This document shows, in pieces, positions 51,801 to 63,696 of a DNA stretch of 64,000 bases (its first letter is position 1; each line of letters begins with the position of its first letter). The DNA comes from Paralvinella palmiformis (Eukaryota; Annelida; Polychaeta; Terebellida; Alvinellidae), in the NCBI GenBank assembly GCA_025642065.1, contig JAODUP010000581.1, positions 274,501 to 338,500 on the forward strand. The letters are read 5' to 3'. Position numbers and translations under genes: made by a program. The notes beneath the pieces are model-generated. The model made no database searches, was not told the origin of the DNA, and saw nothing but the letters and a program-made list of their open reading frames with translations.

Positions 51801-52696
51801 AACGGTTCACTAAACACTAACGGCTTGGTAATAGCTGAGGTTTACAAACTGGGCAAATCGGTACACTTTACGCCGTGTTCGAATCTCGGCATGGGTATAT
51901 CTGATGGGTGTTTCATCTTTCACTTTGCCTCATTACTGTTGGAGGTCACTCGGCCCATTTAGCCTGCCTTGTGCACAAAAGTGGCCGTAAAACATCAATC
52001 ATTATCTATGTCATCTATCACTATTTACTTAGTTGGATCTCCGTTGAAGGCTTTATTGAACCTGTTTATTTTGAGATGAATTCAGACAATTTTGTATAAA
52101 GATGTGAGGTCCCGAGTTTGGTTTATGATATGTGTTCGGAATATATGCTTTCAGTTCAGGTAATATAAACAAACAGGAAAACAAAGGAATAATTAATAGA
52201 GGTAGAGGAGGGCTCAAAGGAATAGGCAGAGGAGTAAAAAAAGATAGCGAACCATTCAAACAATCCAGAGGAAGTTTCAAGCAGGATAGAGAGGCGTTCA
52301 AACAGGACAGAGGTTTCAAGCAGGATAGAGAGGCATTCAAACAGGACAGAGGTTTCAGGCAGGAGAAAGCAGCATTCAAAAGGGACAGATCAGGACCTCC
52401 AGCAAGAGAGGAGAGGATTCAATAAGGACAGTGGTGTTAGGGATCAGTTCACAAAAGGACAGAATCGCCAAACAGAGAAAGGTGAGAAATCTTTTTGAAT
52501 CGATTATTTATGCTAATCTTTTATGCGAACTAATATGCTAGTCACTCGTCTGTCGATTTGAACGTTATTTTCTCTATCCGAAACAGGGTCAACATCTGAG
52601 GCACTGCATCCATCATGGGCAGCGAGCAAGAAGAGAAAACAACAACAATCCCAAATTGGAGCATTCCAGGGCAAGAAGATTGTGTTTGATGATTGA
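45811..52696 (+). CDS. SRFBP1: SRF-binding protein 1 / BUD22-like, 7 exons
   Basis: Exons: 45811-45894, 48577-48665, 49502-49574, 49681-49752, 49966-51017, 52155-52481, 52587-52696; about 601 aa after discounting one extra base in exon 6 (human 429 aa). BUD22-family proteins act in nucleolar 40S ribosomal-subunit biogenesis; the animal member was described as an SRF cofactor (p49/STRAP). The N-terminal helical region '[20 protein letters not shown]' and the C-terminal block with '[11 protein letters not shown]' and '[12 protein letters not shown]' are the family hallmarks. The middle (about residues 140-450) is Ser/Asp/Glu- and Lys-rich, low in complexity and probably disordered. Exon 6 adds a Gly/Arg-rich stretch and FKQDR repeats not present in the vertebrate protein. 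The start ATG opens the first exon of a divergent gene pair. Confidence 0.92.
46167..46917. mobile_element. TIR transposon with nested hAT-like MITE
   Basis: The left end 'ttacgtatccgagcatcaga' and the reverse complement of the right end, 'ttacatatccgagcatcgga', match; the inverted similarity (about 24 of the first 28 bases) continues weakly inward for about 70 bp. The interior is non-coding and contains a second element at 46415-46602. No transposase. Lies in SRFBP1 intron 1. Confidence 0.7.
46415..46602. mobile_element. hAT-like MITE nested in another element
   Basis: The ends 'tagggttccca' and 'tgtgggaacctta' are imperfect inverted repeats of the same type as the perfect ones at 37041-37330; the interior has 'tggaaatgtt' and 'atggaaaaaatactgcc'. 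It sits wholly inside the larger TIR element 46167-46917, so it inserted later. Confidence 0.65.
48226..48420 (+). repeat. tRNA-derived SINE, family C, best-preserved copy
   Basis: A-box region 'gtggtctagcggtagcatgc', B box 'gttcgaatctc' (48279-48289), then 'ggcatgggcgtatctgaagg', 'gctcggcccatttagcctat' and 'agtggccgtaaaacac', ending in an ATCATT tail. Lies in SRFBP1 intron 1. Other copies: 3050, 12673, 10918, 51159 and 51868. Confidence 0.85.
51159..51225 (+). repeat. 5' fragment of SINE family C
   Basis: 'ggcgcctccatgatctagca' and 'gttggaccacagatcactac' match the head of the copy at 48226-48420. The matching 3' half occurs 640 bp downstream (51868-52005), so this may be one copy split by an insertion. 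Confidence 0.65.
51868..52005 (+). repeat. 3' part of SINE family C
   Basis: Starts inside the B box ('gccgtgttcgaatctcggca') and continues with 'atgggtatatctgatgggtg', 'actcggcccatttagcctgc' and 'gtggccgtaaaaca'. The sequence missing from its 5' end is what the fragment at 51159-51225 contains. Confidence 0.75.
52155..52481 (+). other. SRFBP1: SRFBP1 exon 6 with in-frame FKQDR repeats
   Basis: Encodes a '[12 protein letters not shown]' segment followed by alternating '[13 protein letters not shown]' units (about 52252-52384; DNA unit about 39 bp, best two copies at 52277-52354). The frame needed by exon 7 is reached only if one base is dropped near 52378-52384 (A4 followed by G3); otherwise a TAA at about 52423 cuts off the conserved 'GKKIVFDD' tail. 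Confidence 0.8.
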
Positions 52697-54429
52697 GAAA
52701 CTTCATTTTGTAGTTTCTTTGTTGGCTAGATAATTGTCGTTGTTCTCAATTTACAACAAAGCTGAGCTAAAGTAGCCATATAATTGGTCAACTAGATTAT
52801 GCAGTCAGGTCCTGGTTAAGGAGCAGAAGTGCCATTCTGATGTACAATTTCCTGTTTCTGCACCTATTATAAGTGCCAAAGTTATGTTTCTCTGGATCTT
52901 TTATGTGGGAAGGGAGAATTATTCTTTTCATTTATTTTGAATCATGGTTGCCAACATCTCATTTTCATATACAAATAAACTTATTCAATATCATGTTAGA
53001 GGATCATCAATGATTTGTTAAATAATGGGATTTTCTGTAATCCTCTAATGCGTAAGTTTCTCATCTGTGTGAATCATGGCATACATCTTCAGAACAAATC
53101 CATAAGCATTTATTGATAGCTCGTCATGTGTAAGCCGGTAAGCAGAGCCATATACAAAGATGTAAACAGAATAAATGATTTTATTGAACACTTAAATATT
53201 ATAGAAACAAGATAACGCCAACTGATTTTGGTTACAACAATAAATAACCAGGAAATATCTGTACTGTTTAGAAGATTCTACACTAACTTCAGTATGTTAA
53301 CGAGACAGCAAATAACAGTTTAGCAACATAAATTTAAAATATAACAATGGCATTACTGGCTTCTAAGCATGCACAGTCTGATGTAAAATGAATAGGTCTT
53401 TATAAACCAACAGAAAATAAATTAATGGCTAACGTTAGCAGATTATCGTGGTCCTCCTATACAGCTATCACTAGTATAATTAAAATTGAATTTTAACTGA
53501 ATATTGTTCATTATCACTAGACAAGTCTGCAAATGTTTCAACAGTTGGTGCATTAAATTTATACATTGTTACAACAAATTCTGGAAAAATATGTTCTCGT
53601 TCGTATTCAGTATGTGTGTGTCGTATTGAGGAAATGAGTCGATATTAAACAATGTTCTGGTGTAAATGTGAGCAATATGTAAATCTGCATGTGTTTTGTG
53701 CACCCGTTTTTGAAGCTCTGTCAGAAAATGGGCTAAACATGTTGAACATCTTTTAACAATCCTACCTGCAAAAGATAACATTGATCAGGTCGAGTTTGGT
53801 AAGAAATAAAATGGAAACAGTTATGCTGAAAACGAGTGTGTGTTTGCTGGAGCATAATATGATGGAATATGCTTTTTATTAACATCGGGAAATTCGACAA
53901 ACCTACACTGCTTTACGGCAAAAAGTAATTTTTTAACTTCATTAAATACATTCCTAATTCTGTTCAGTATACAAACCACAAAGAAATGACAAGCTCTATG
54001 TGCTTTTGGCTAAGCTGCCATCTAAACTTATATCTAGTCATTATAGAAAATTAGATAAATCCCAAATGTTAATTAAACACACATACAGTAATTGGTTTAA
54101 TCAAGAGCTTAAAGAACAACACATGTAATATAATTAGGGCGATAACAAACAGAACTAGACAGCATGGCTCAATCTTCGCTGAACTAATTTTGACACAAAT
54201 GCTCTGGTTATGCATGACACGATGCTTGGTATTGCCAATAATCAGTCATGAATGTATGACATGTTCTTACTATGTAGGTTACATCTAAAAAATAATACAC
54301 AGAATATGACTAATCAAAATGTTTCAAGAATGACTATCAACAATTTAATATTGTAAATAGAAGCATTAATTAGAGGTAATTAACAAGGATGGCCCTGAAA
54401 CTAAGTAAGAGATCACAGTACTACGTTGC

Positions 54430-54468
<39 letters not shown>

Positions 54469-56510
54469 CACGCACACATGGAAAGAACTATCCACTAGTT
54501 CACACACTGGACTAGGAATTTTATAAATCAACTAGTCCACATGTCTAGTAACATATAACACAAATACAGTGCCACCACCTAGAAAAAATACACTTATTGG
54601 AAGGACAGTGTTTTACCAAACACACTTCGTGCCAATAACCTATGGAAAACACACACAAAAATCATATGTTCCATTTAATCTAAGTGTAAGGAGAAAATAT
54701 TGTACTGGTTGTCAGCTGTGGTTGAAAACACAATTTTAACTGTTCATAGTAGTCTGGACAAAAATAATAATAAGGAATAGCCATAAATCAGCACGGAAAA
54801 TGTGTACAATTTATATCTATAATATCTGTAATCTGAGCAATATAAAACACACCCATATTACCCGGAGACAACTTGATGCTGACACCCAACTGAATGCTGA
54901 TTGTATAACTGTCTTCTTATCAATATCATATCTGATCATCATTAACCAGCAATATAAACTATGTATAATATATAAACACACACACATATATATATATAAA
55001 ACGGGAAAAGGATTCAGGTATCTGAAAAAAGTGGTAGCCCACAAAAATAACCAGGTGGAGAATTTCTGGTGGGTGACGAAGGAATGAATTCAAGTCAAAG
55101 CAGTTAACAATTAAAATAAAAAGGATTAAATATGTACATCAACATCAAGGTAGTCAATATGAAATAATTAAATTAAAATATAAACGACTGAACAGGTACA
55201 CGAATAAGTCCCAAAACATCCCAGGTATCTACACATATAAAATAAAATAACAACCAAATCCACGATAGGCACACGTACACTGAACTAAAATAAGCCTACT
55301 ACAGTCATACTGCTTGATATCAATAAAGGCAAGCAGCAAGCTTCAATTAGATATAAATACTTGGTCCGGATAAAAGCTTGCCGGTAAACAACACTACAGC
55401 ACTCAACAATAATACGTACAAGAAGCTTTTTCTCAAGAGTTAGCCAAATGATCCGCAAGGCAATAACCACGTGAAAGATAGCCAGTTACTCGAGGAAGCC
55501 TAGCACACGTTAAAGACAAAGAACGTCTACATTCTGATGAAACACAACAGTAAGATACCGATGCCACTACGGTTCCTGAGCACGACAATTATTTCTTTGG
55601 CATTATTGCACACATTCGTCAAATACTGCCTGATCCGGAACCGAGGCAATTACATTCTATTTCTAGTCGGCACAAAAACGTGCCACCTCACAGATTATCA
55701 GATATACTTTCTGCAAACGTCCAGAAGTCCAAGCAGGAATCTGGAACAACAAAATGACCTTCACTGCTTCAAAAACATAGGAAAATATAAATGTAACCAA
55801 AAAAAAAGGAGACATTACACCAAATTAATCAAACGATACACGTATATAATGCATACAAAAACGACTACGGAAAAGAACCTAAATTATACAAAACACTGCT
55901 CATTAAATACAAGCATTAACGTAACATACTCTCATATATACATTTTATAAACATATCCTATATATACAAATATATTTCTTATTACGAAGAAGTAGATCAG
56001 AACAAAACTTTTAAACAATAAAAATCTTTATACGATTTTTGTTTGTATTCTGGAAATAGCTTAACACAAGAACAGTTTAGTTATGGATATAAATGTTCCG
56101 AACAAATATTAAATAACTGGCTGGCAAGATTGATTAGCTACTGACAGCTAAGGTAAATGCGTCACAACATGTTTATGGTGTATGTGTGTGTATGTGTGCT
56201 CAGTTTTGTAGTTGTACAACTACTTGTTATGTTATTAATCATAGAACTAGATCACTATAAGTTTATACATTAACAGATACAAGTATTATTGCTGTAACCT
56301 GACAGATTACAAGAGAAATGTATGGCTTAACATGCAAACACACACACACACTCTCGCTGTATATATATATATATATATATATATATTCACACACATAGTC
56401 TACACTATATACAGTGTTATAGTATTTCTATCATATATTAGCACCAGTGATTGTTAGTTTGTTCTTATTTGTTCCAAGCGACCAGGACCACAATCATCAC
56501 TGCGGTGATG
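52697..56510. other. Convergent gap between SRFBP1 and the FIP-like gene
   Basis: Holds the SRFBP1 3' UTR with AATAAA at 52974-52979 and presumably the 3' UTR of the minus-strand gene. A TA/TG/CA compound microsatellite lies at 54431-54478, and CA plus TA runs at 56335-56386. No coding region is supported. The 137-codon plus-strand frame at 55537-55950 has no recognisable domain and is not believed. Confidence 0.6.
52974..52979 (+). terminator. Poly(A) signal of SRFBP1
   Basis: AATAAA about 280 bp after the SRFBP1 stop codon, in AT-rich 3' sequence. Confidence 0.6.
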
Positions 56511-57789
56511 TTAATAGTTACCATGGTGCTGGCTAGAATCAATACAGAGCACTTCAGGACAGTGAATCATCACGTTTGACAACAACCTCTCCAGATATTG
56601 CTTCATCATGTGATTCTGTTCGTGCAGCTCTGAAAAATGAACACATAAAACGTAAACATTCCCGTTTCAGATTAGGTAATATCATTATATTTCACAATTA
56701 AAACACCTTACCAGTTGGACCATGGGGGGAGGCACCCTCAATAATTCATAAGTTTTTAGTATTTATCTTTCTTAAACAGATTTCTGGTAAGTGATAATAC
56801 CAGCAGGGGTGGAAGTCACAGAGAGTGAGCTCCGGTGGCCTAGCAGTTAAGCACACGGCACTTGGTGCCAAGGGTCACAGGTTCGATCCCAGCAAAGAGG
56901 TCGAAACTTTTCCAGAGATTAATTTCTTGGCTCACAACATCGTGGGTTACTGACCATGTTAAATGGCGCTGCTGTCTCCACTGAATTATTAAAAATAAAG
57001 GGGGACGTTAAAGACCCCCTGGGAATGTGGCAGTGACCAACCTCAGGGTATTTCGGCTCCATCTTTCCGTACTGCTCCCCTGTGATTGGTGGGGGAGTAG
57101 ATTTCTCAATCGCTCCAACATAGAGGTGCTGAATAAGCGACAGCCTGGGGATTCTCCCCGTAAAACAAATCAATCAATCAAGTCACAAGAACTGTGTAGA
57201 TCCAAGGTCTGTGTAGGGAAAGATGCTACGCTGATGGTTGAAAAACACTAATGTTTATCAGATAAATTCCAAGCAGCCGAAACGTTCAAGTCTCACCTGT
57301 TAGCTAAGATTCAGGTGTGTTATTGTTAATGCAGGTATGCTTTAGAAAAACAAACTGGGACCATTAAGATGTGAGAAAAGGTACTACACATCTTCATCAA
57401 TAACAATGATAGAGTTCTGGAACCCCCATCAGGACCAGTCTTCTTTCATAAAATGGTATGGATAACAGAATGGCTCACATACCATCTAATTACTCCAAAA
57501 TAACATCACCCTGTCTTGTTAGTGATGATTACTTCCTGAATCCTAACCATAAGATAAGTATGTCATGGGCAGGCGGTACTTATATTTCTGTTGTTGTACC
57601 AGATAAGCTCTTTTCAAAATGAACATATGTAAAATTGGATGGTAATAATACAATGAAATGAATTAAAATTTTATCTATAAATACATCATTATGCACAGCA
57701 TAACATTTGAAATACGTACGTCTATTTTCCAGCTTAACGCGATGAATCTCCTCCATTAGTTCTTGTCTTGTGGGCCCTGTGATATAAAC

Positions 57790-57829
<40 letters not shown>

Positions 57830-58847
57830 ACACACACACACACACCCACAGAGAGTAGATATATATATATATAGTACATAGCACTTGCTAGATGTTTTAA
57901 TTTATACAGCATAAATATCAATATACAATATCCTTCAATATCAATCTACTGAGACTATTTCCACGGCAATTCCATCAGTAATCTCACACTTCTTTGACTC
58001 TTATAGAACAAACTGAGCATGTCATTGCTTAATCAAGAAACATCTTCCTGATACAGAGAATCATCAACAAAGACATCTCTAGTAAAATAAATAATTACAA
58101 TTCAAAACTAGGATTCCTTTCTGTTTGAAGATGTCCTAATAACCCGACCAGGAGTTCACATGACATAAAGGTAAAAGCATACAAGACTGACTGTATACTT
58201 TGAATATATATGAATTATTAACCTATTGTTTTAAAAAGGGTAAGGATAACGAATGGCATTTAGTAAAGAGAGAGAGACATGAATGGTCTCTAATGGGATG
58301 CTTGTATGTAGGAAATAATTCTAAATAAATTCAGAATTTGGAATTGATGACCTTCCACACATCCTGATCATGAGCAAGGACTGCAATTGCCTTGTGTATT
58401 GTGGGAGAGGGCGGGTTATTTCAATGGAAGGTTTTTTCTAAGTAATCTTCCCACTCGGGGAATATATTTCCAAAAACTATTCTGTGGGGGTTATATTTCC
58501 AAGAATTCGCCTGTGACAGATGAACTTTTGAATGAGCATCTACCTCCTGAGAAACTCTCTGTCCTCACCTGGCATGCTAATCTAACAATTATCTTGGCCA
58601 GTATTTGACAACTATTATTATGAAGATTATGTTGTGTTACCTGACTGTACTTCACGTTCTTGTTCTTTGATGTATTGTTCCTTTTTATCCTGTCCTATTA
58701 TCTTGGAGAGGAAGCCTGATCCCTGTAACATCACAGACATAATCTCTAAAGACTCATTTCATAACATAATAGTAAATATGACAAGTACTTAATTAAACAT
58801 AAAACACTGTATTGACCGACTCAGTCATATTAATGTTTTTGGAGGTT

Positions 58848-58886
<39 letters not shown>

Positions 58887-61800
58887 TACACACACACACA
58901 CACACGTGCACACAACAATCCAACCCATTAACTGAAACCAAAAGAACTAAACCCAGCCAAACTTCACTAATAATCCCGGATGATTAAACACCCGCAAATA
59001 AATGAACACACAAACCTTCGATTTTTCCTTCTTCCCATCTTGATTGGGTTTCTGTATGTCATCTTGGGGTGCTTTCTCTTGTGTGATAAGTTGAGTGTCT
59101 TCAGTATCTATCAACACTTGTCTACTTCCCTCATTATTAGCAGCCTGTCGTACCCTCGACTCACTGGGATGGGGAGGTGGTTTATGATGAGTCATGACAT
59201 CACCGCCAGCCGATGTCACTGGTGGCTGTTTCTGCTCTTTCAAAGGCGATGATCCCTTCTCTTGTCCAACGGGTCGTGGGCGTGATTCCGGAGCTTCTGG
59301 AGCAGGCGGCCTCGACTTCGGTCCAAGATGCTGATCCGAGGAATCGGAAGAGAAACCAAACCCATGACCAGCCGGACTAGCAGAATCTGTGTGATGACCA
59401 GGAAGGCCAGAATCAGTGTGGCCGGCTGGAACTGGAGCTCCTGCAGCAGGATAGGGCACGGCACCAGCTGTCTTAAACGGTTCTTCAGGATCCTCAGGAT
59501 ACGGAGTAGCACCAGCAAAATAATCTGTGCTCTCATCTTGGCACACACCAGTCACCAATATACTAGGTTGGGTGTCCTGTACCTCTCTGATTGGTTTGCT
59601 CGGCTCTGCTGGCATCACTGTAGGTTCTGCAAAGGGTCCTAGGTCTGTCAAATCAATGGGTGACCTGGAATCCCTTGTACCAATGGATTTACGCGGTGGC
59701 TTAGATGGGGGTGGACTAAGACTCTTATCTGGAACAGCCCTAGCTGGCGATGAAGTCTTTGACTTCTGGAATGTGTAACTGACCAGTGACGAACCTGTGC
59801 CACCCTGCTTTGTCTCAACTATGATCTTACCAGTGCCAGGCTTCGCCGGTTGGGTCGTACAGCACAACTTCATTGGTGAGATATATTCCAGCGTTGACAG
59901 GCAGTCCACTCCACCGACCGTTAGACCGATGACATCAGCCTTGTTTTGCCCAAGGTTGATCCCTCTCAGGGTCAGCCTTGTTCCACCCACTGCCGGACCC
60001 TCACCTGGACTGAGTCCAGTCACCTCTGGTGCCAATAAATTCTCTCCACCATTGAAATATCCCGATGTAGAATTGAACTGCTGAGGCGATGGGTCCTTTT
60101 GTTGCATCATGGGTGCAACTGTTTCTGGAGAGGGTTCTGGTGTCACATAGGAAAACTTCACATTTGAAGAGCCCTTCCCTCCTGAACTTGTCTCCACAAT
60201 TATCTCCCCAGTGCACGCTTTTGATGGTTTCGTAGTCAGCACCAGTTTGCGAGGAGATTCATATCCCAGTGTGTCTGTAGAGTCTTGGCCACAGACCGTT
60301 ACACGGAGGACATCCGCCCTATTTCTGCCCAGGTTCTGACCTCGTATAGTCAGCTTCGTGCCACCTTCGGTGGAACCTTCCTTTGGTGAAATGCCCGACA
60401 CTTCTGGTCTGCAAGCAATAATGCCAGATTATGACACACCTTCAGCAAAAGACACCAAAAACTAATGACATCTGCTTGCTTCTCCATTCAATAACAAAAG
60501 ACTAATGAAATAAATTAGCTATCTGTAGATCTAAACGGCTAACAAATATAATGAAATAGCAGGAAACATGTTTATTCTTCTCATCGCCAACACCAGTATA
60601 AAAAAATCATCATCATCATCATCAGTATATTCACCATCCGTGGTAATGTCAATAGCAGAATCATATTTATAATGCATACCTATAAATTGTTGATTTATGG
60701 CTAGATACCAGATGCTTAAACTTAAAGGAGACTGACACACATGATTTATTTCAACATATACTGGTAATAGTTTTTAGAGTTGATTAGTTAGTATTTTGGG
60801 AAACATGATGAGGATGATGATGGTAATAGTGATGAGTATAGTAGAGTAAAAAGCTCTACCGTAGGTCCCAGTCATTAAGCCGAGACTTTGTGTCAACATT
60901 TTGACCCTTATTTGGGGGGGAGTCAGCTTAATGGCCGGTGCTATTTCAGTGTCAAGAAATCCAGTCATTGGGAGAAAATATTTTAGTGTGTTAGCAGCCG
61001 TCTAGATCTAGTCTAGATTTAGATCTAGATGCAAACAGAGATCAATCGTCATTTTGATTTAAACTCATGCAGTCATGGGGTGAAAACAGAAGCGAAACAA
61101 GTTGATGATAATTATACGTGGCTTTATAATGAAAATCAATATTTATATGTAGAATTATCTGATTTTTGTAATTATGGATAAATGTTGTTGAGCTCAGTAG
61201 CGCATTTCACAAATTTCAATTAGAAGGCAGCGTCGGTAACAAGACAACTCATACCCAAGAGCATTGTATCTCACTCGTTTGGCGGCATAGACATTAGTCT
61301 AGACTCTAGCCATTAGGGTGCCCCCTTATAGATCTACATATTTTGTGGGGGCATATTTATACTAATAACGGGATAATTACTGATTAATTAATTTATTTTC
61401 AGTAGAGAGTTAGTTACTAACTGACCGCATATACCGGTAATTTACATTGTCTCGGTTATTGCCGCGTTAGTGACCAAAACGTACCATCGAAGGCTCAGTA
61501 GTAATTGACTTCATATGCGGTTCATTGAATGTTTAATAACGGCATTAATTTAAGTTTGAGGTCCTACCTATGCGCTATCAGTTTGCGTAAACGATCGTTA
61601 TAATTTGCCTTGATTAGACAAAACAATCGGAACGAATTATGAAAACAAAACTATTTCCTGCGTTCAAAACATCACTTGGAAATGCTGCAGGGAAAAGTCC
61701 AGATTTTATGTCAGCTTATTGGATGGTACTACCATAAATTGTGATATTTTAGGCCTAAAAACCATCGTTGGCTTAATGGCCAGGTTAGCTTAATGGCCGG

Positions 61801-63653
61801 CATCTACGGTATATTAATTTCTTAACTCACTTTTCATCTTCTTCCATAATGCTTGTGTTCATGTTGCTTGTTGACAACAAGTTGGTGTCGAAGCTGTGCC
61901 GCTTCTTGTGAGCTTGTAATGGAGAGGTAGCGTCGTGTAACCAGTGGCGACATTCTCCTCGTCGGTAGGGGCGAAGTCTTGCTGTCGTCCGTGACAAACA
62001 GGAACTGAACCAGCGATGACCCATGGCCACCGGAAACCGTCTGGATCACAATGTCGCCGGGACCTGGCTTCCACGGAATTGTTGTGACGTAGATCTTCGA
62101 CGTCGATTCATACTCCACGGTGTGTGTACAGTTAGCACCACAAATGTACAGACTTATGATGTCATCAATGTCACGCCCGAGGTTCACACCTCTAATGGTC
62201 AGCCTTGTCCCACCACCAATAGGACCCTCCCTCGGCGAAACCCCGGATACCTCAGGCCTCTTCAAGTTGTCGCGTATGTCGGCGCAGCTAGTGGTGTACT
62301 GATTGGATGCATCGGAATCGGTACTCGTCACGCTGCACATCGAGTCGCTCGGCACCGTCAGCAGGTTGGTTTTCCTGCGTCCAAACCCAGCCAGATCACC
62401 GAGTGATGTAGAACCTCTCATGCCGGCGGAGACTGCATCCCCAGATTTACTCTTACGACGCAGCAATGGGGAATGACTTATCTTGCTTTTCATCTTCTTC
62501 AGTGACTTTATCGCTCCAGAAGGAGATGATTTTGCAACACGTGGTGTCCTGCAGAAAAGTATAGGTCAATTAAATGGAACCATTTGAAGGTTTATTGACT
62601 GATTTGTTCATTTTTTAACACTTGTCATAGATATGGGAATGAGATACTTATATAAACATTCCCCATACATACATCAGACATGGGGTCAATTCCATTTCCA
62701 CATCAAATTTATCAATTCCAAATCTAAATTTATCAATTCCATTTTTACCTACTCTTTTTACCATGAGTAGGTACTCTGAGTACCTACTCCAAGTACCTAC
62801 TTGAAATACCTACACCGAGTAGTTTATACTCCAAGTAGGATTGTCATGCAAGAAAATTTTCTGAATTAAAAAATTAAATGGTAAATTAATTTGTGGATTT
62901 AATTTTTGTAGCAAACTTCAATTCATATTTTATCAATTCCATTTTGTTAAATAAACAATTCCAGTTCTGGAATTGCCCATTATTTTCAATTTCAGAATTA
63001 AACACATCACACATATAATGCCTATATAACCTGGAAGCCTGGAATATAATTTATCACTAAATGTACATCGTGGAAATGAGCATTTCTCAATTTAGTTTTC
63101 TTTTGGCAGCCGAGTATTTTGTGTGACTTTTTCCATGTTTCCGTTTTGTATTGCCATTCGTTTTGTTTAATTATATAATCGCACAAATATTAACCCATCC
63201 TCTGTGTGCGTGCTTTATCAACTAAAGGAAAATTGGGATAAGGATTCTAAAACGAGGCTGAAATAACAATCTAAACTAAACGATTTGAATAGAGACAGAT
63301 TAATAGGCAGAGGAATAAGGAGAAGTCGAGCGGACAAAAATACGTGCAGAAAATGGCATCAGGACATACATGTATACTAAAATTAACCAACACATATACA
63401 CACACACACACCTAAATGCTGTGATCCATGCTGATAACACAACCTCTCCCTGAGGTTCTGGACATTTCTTATGTGGCTGTAAGGTGACCTTCTTGCCTTG
63501 GTACGGTTTAGCTGTTGGTAGTTCATTCAGTGGTATAATAACCTGACCCAATGGATCATCCTTCTCTGTGGCTGTCAACATGAGGGGATGACTTGCATCA
63601 TCCACATCACTGGAACAACATCAAAACAACTAATAATAAATTGTGTGTGTATG

Positions 63654-63696
<43 letters not shown>

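Noticed and set aside
55537..55950. 137-codon plus-strand open frame downstream of the FIP-like gene
   Set aside because: Low-complexity, Thr/Lys/Tyr-rich, AT-driven frame in a strand-skewed stretch with no domain and no neighbouring exon.
59328..59642. Arg-rich plus-strand frames opposite the FIP-like gene
   Set aside because: They are shadows of the minus-strand Pro/Ser-rich coding exon.
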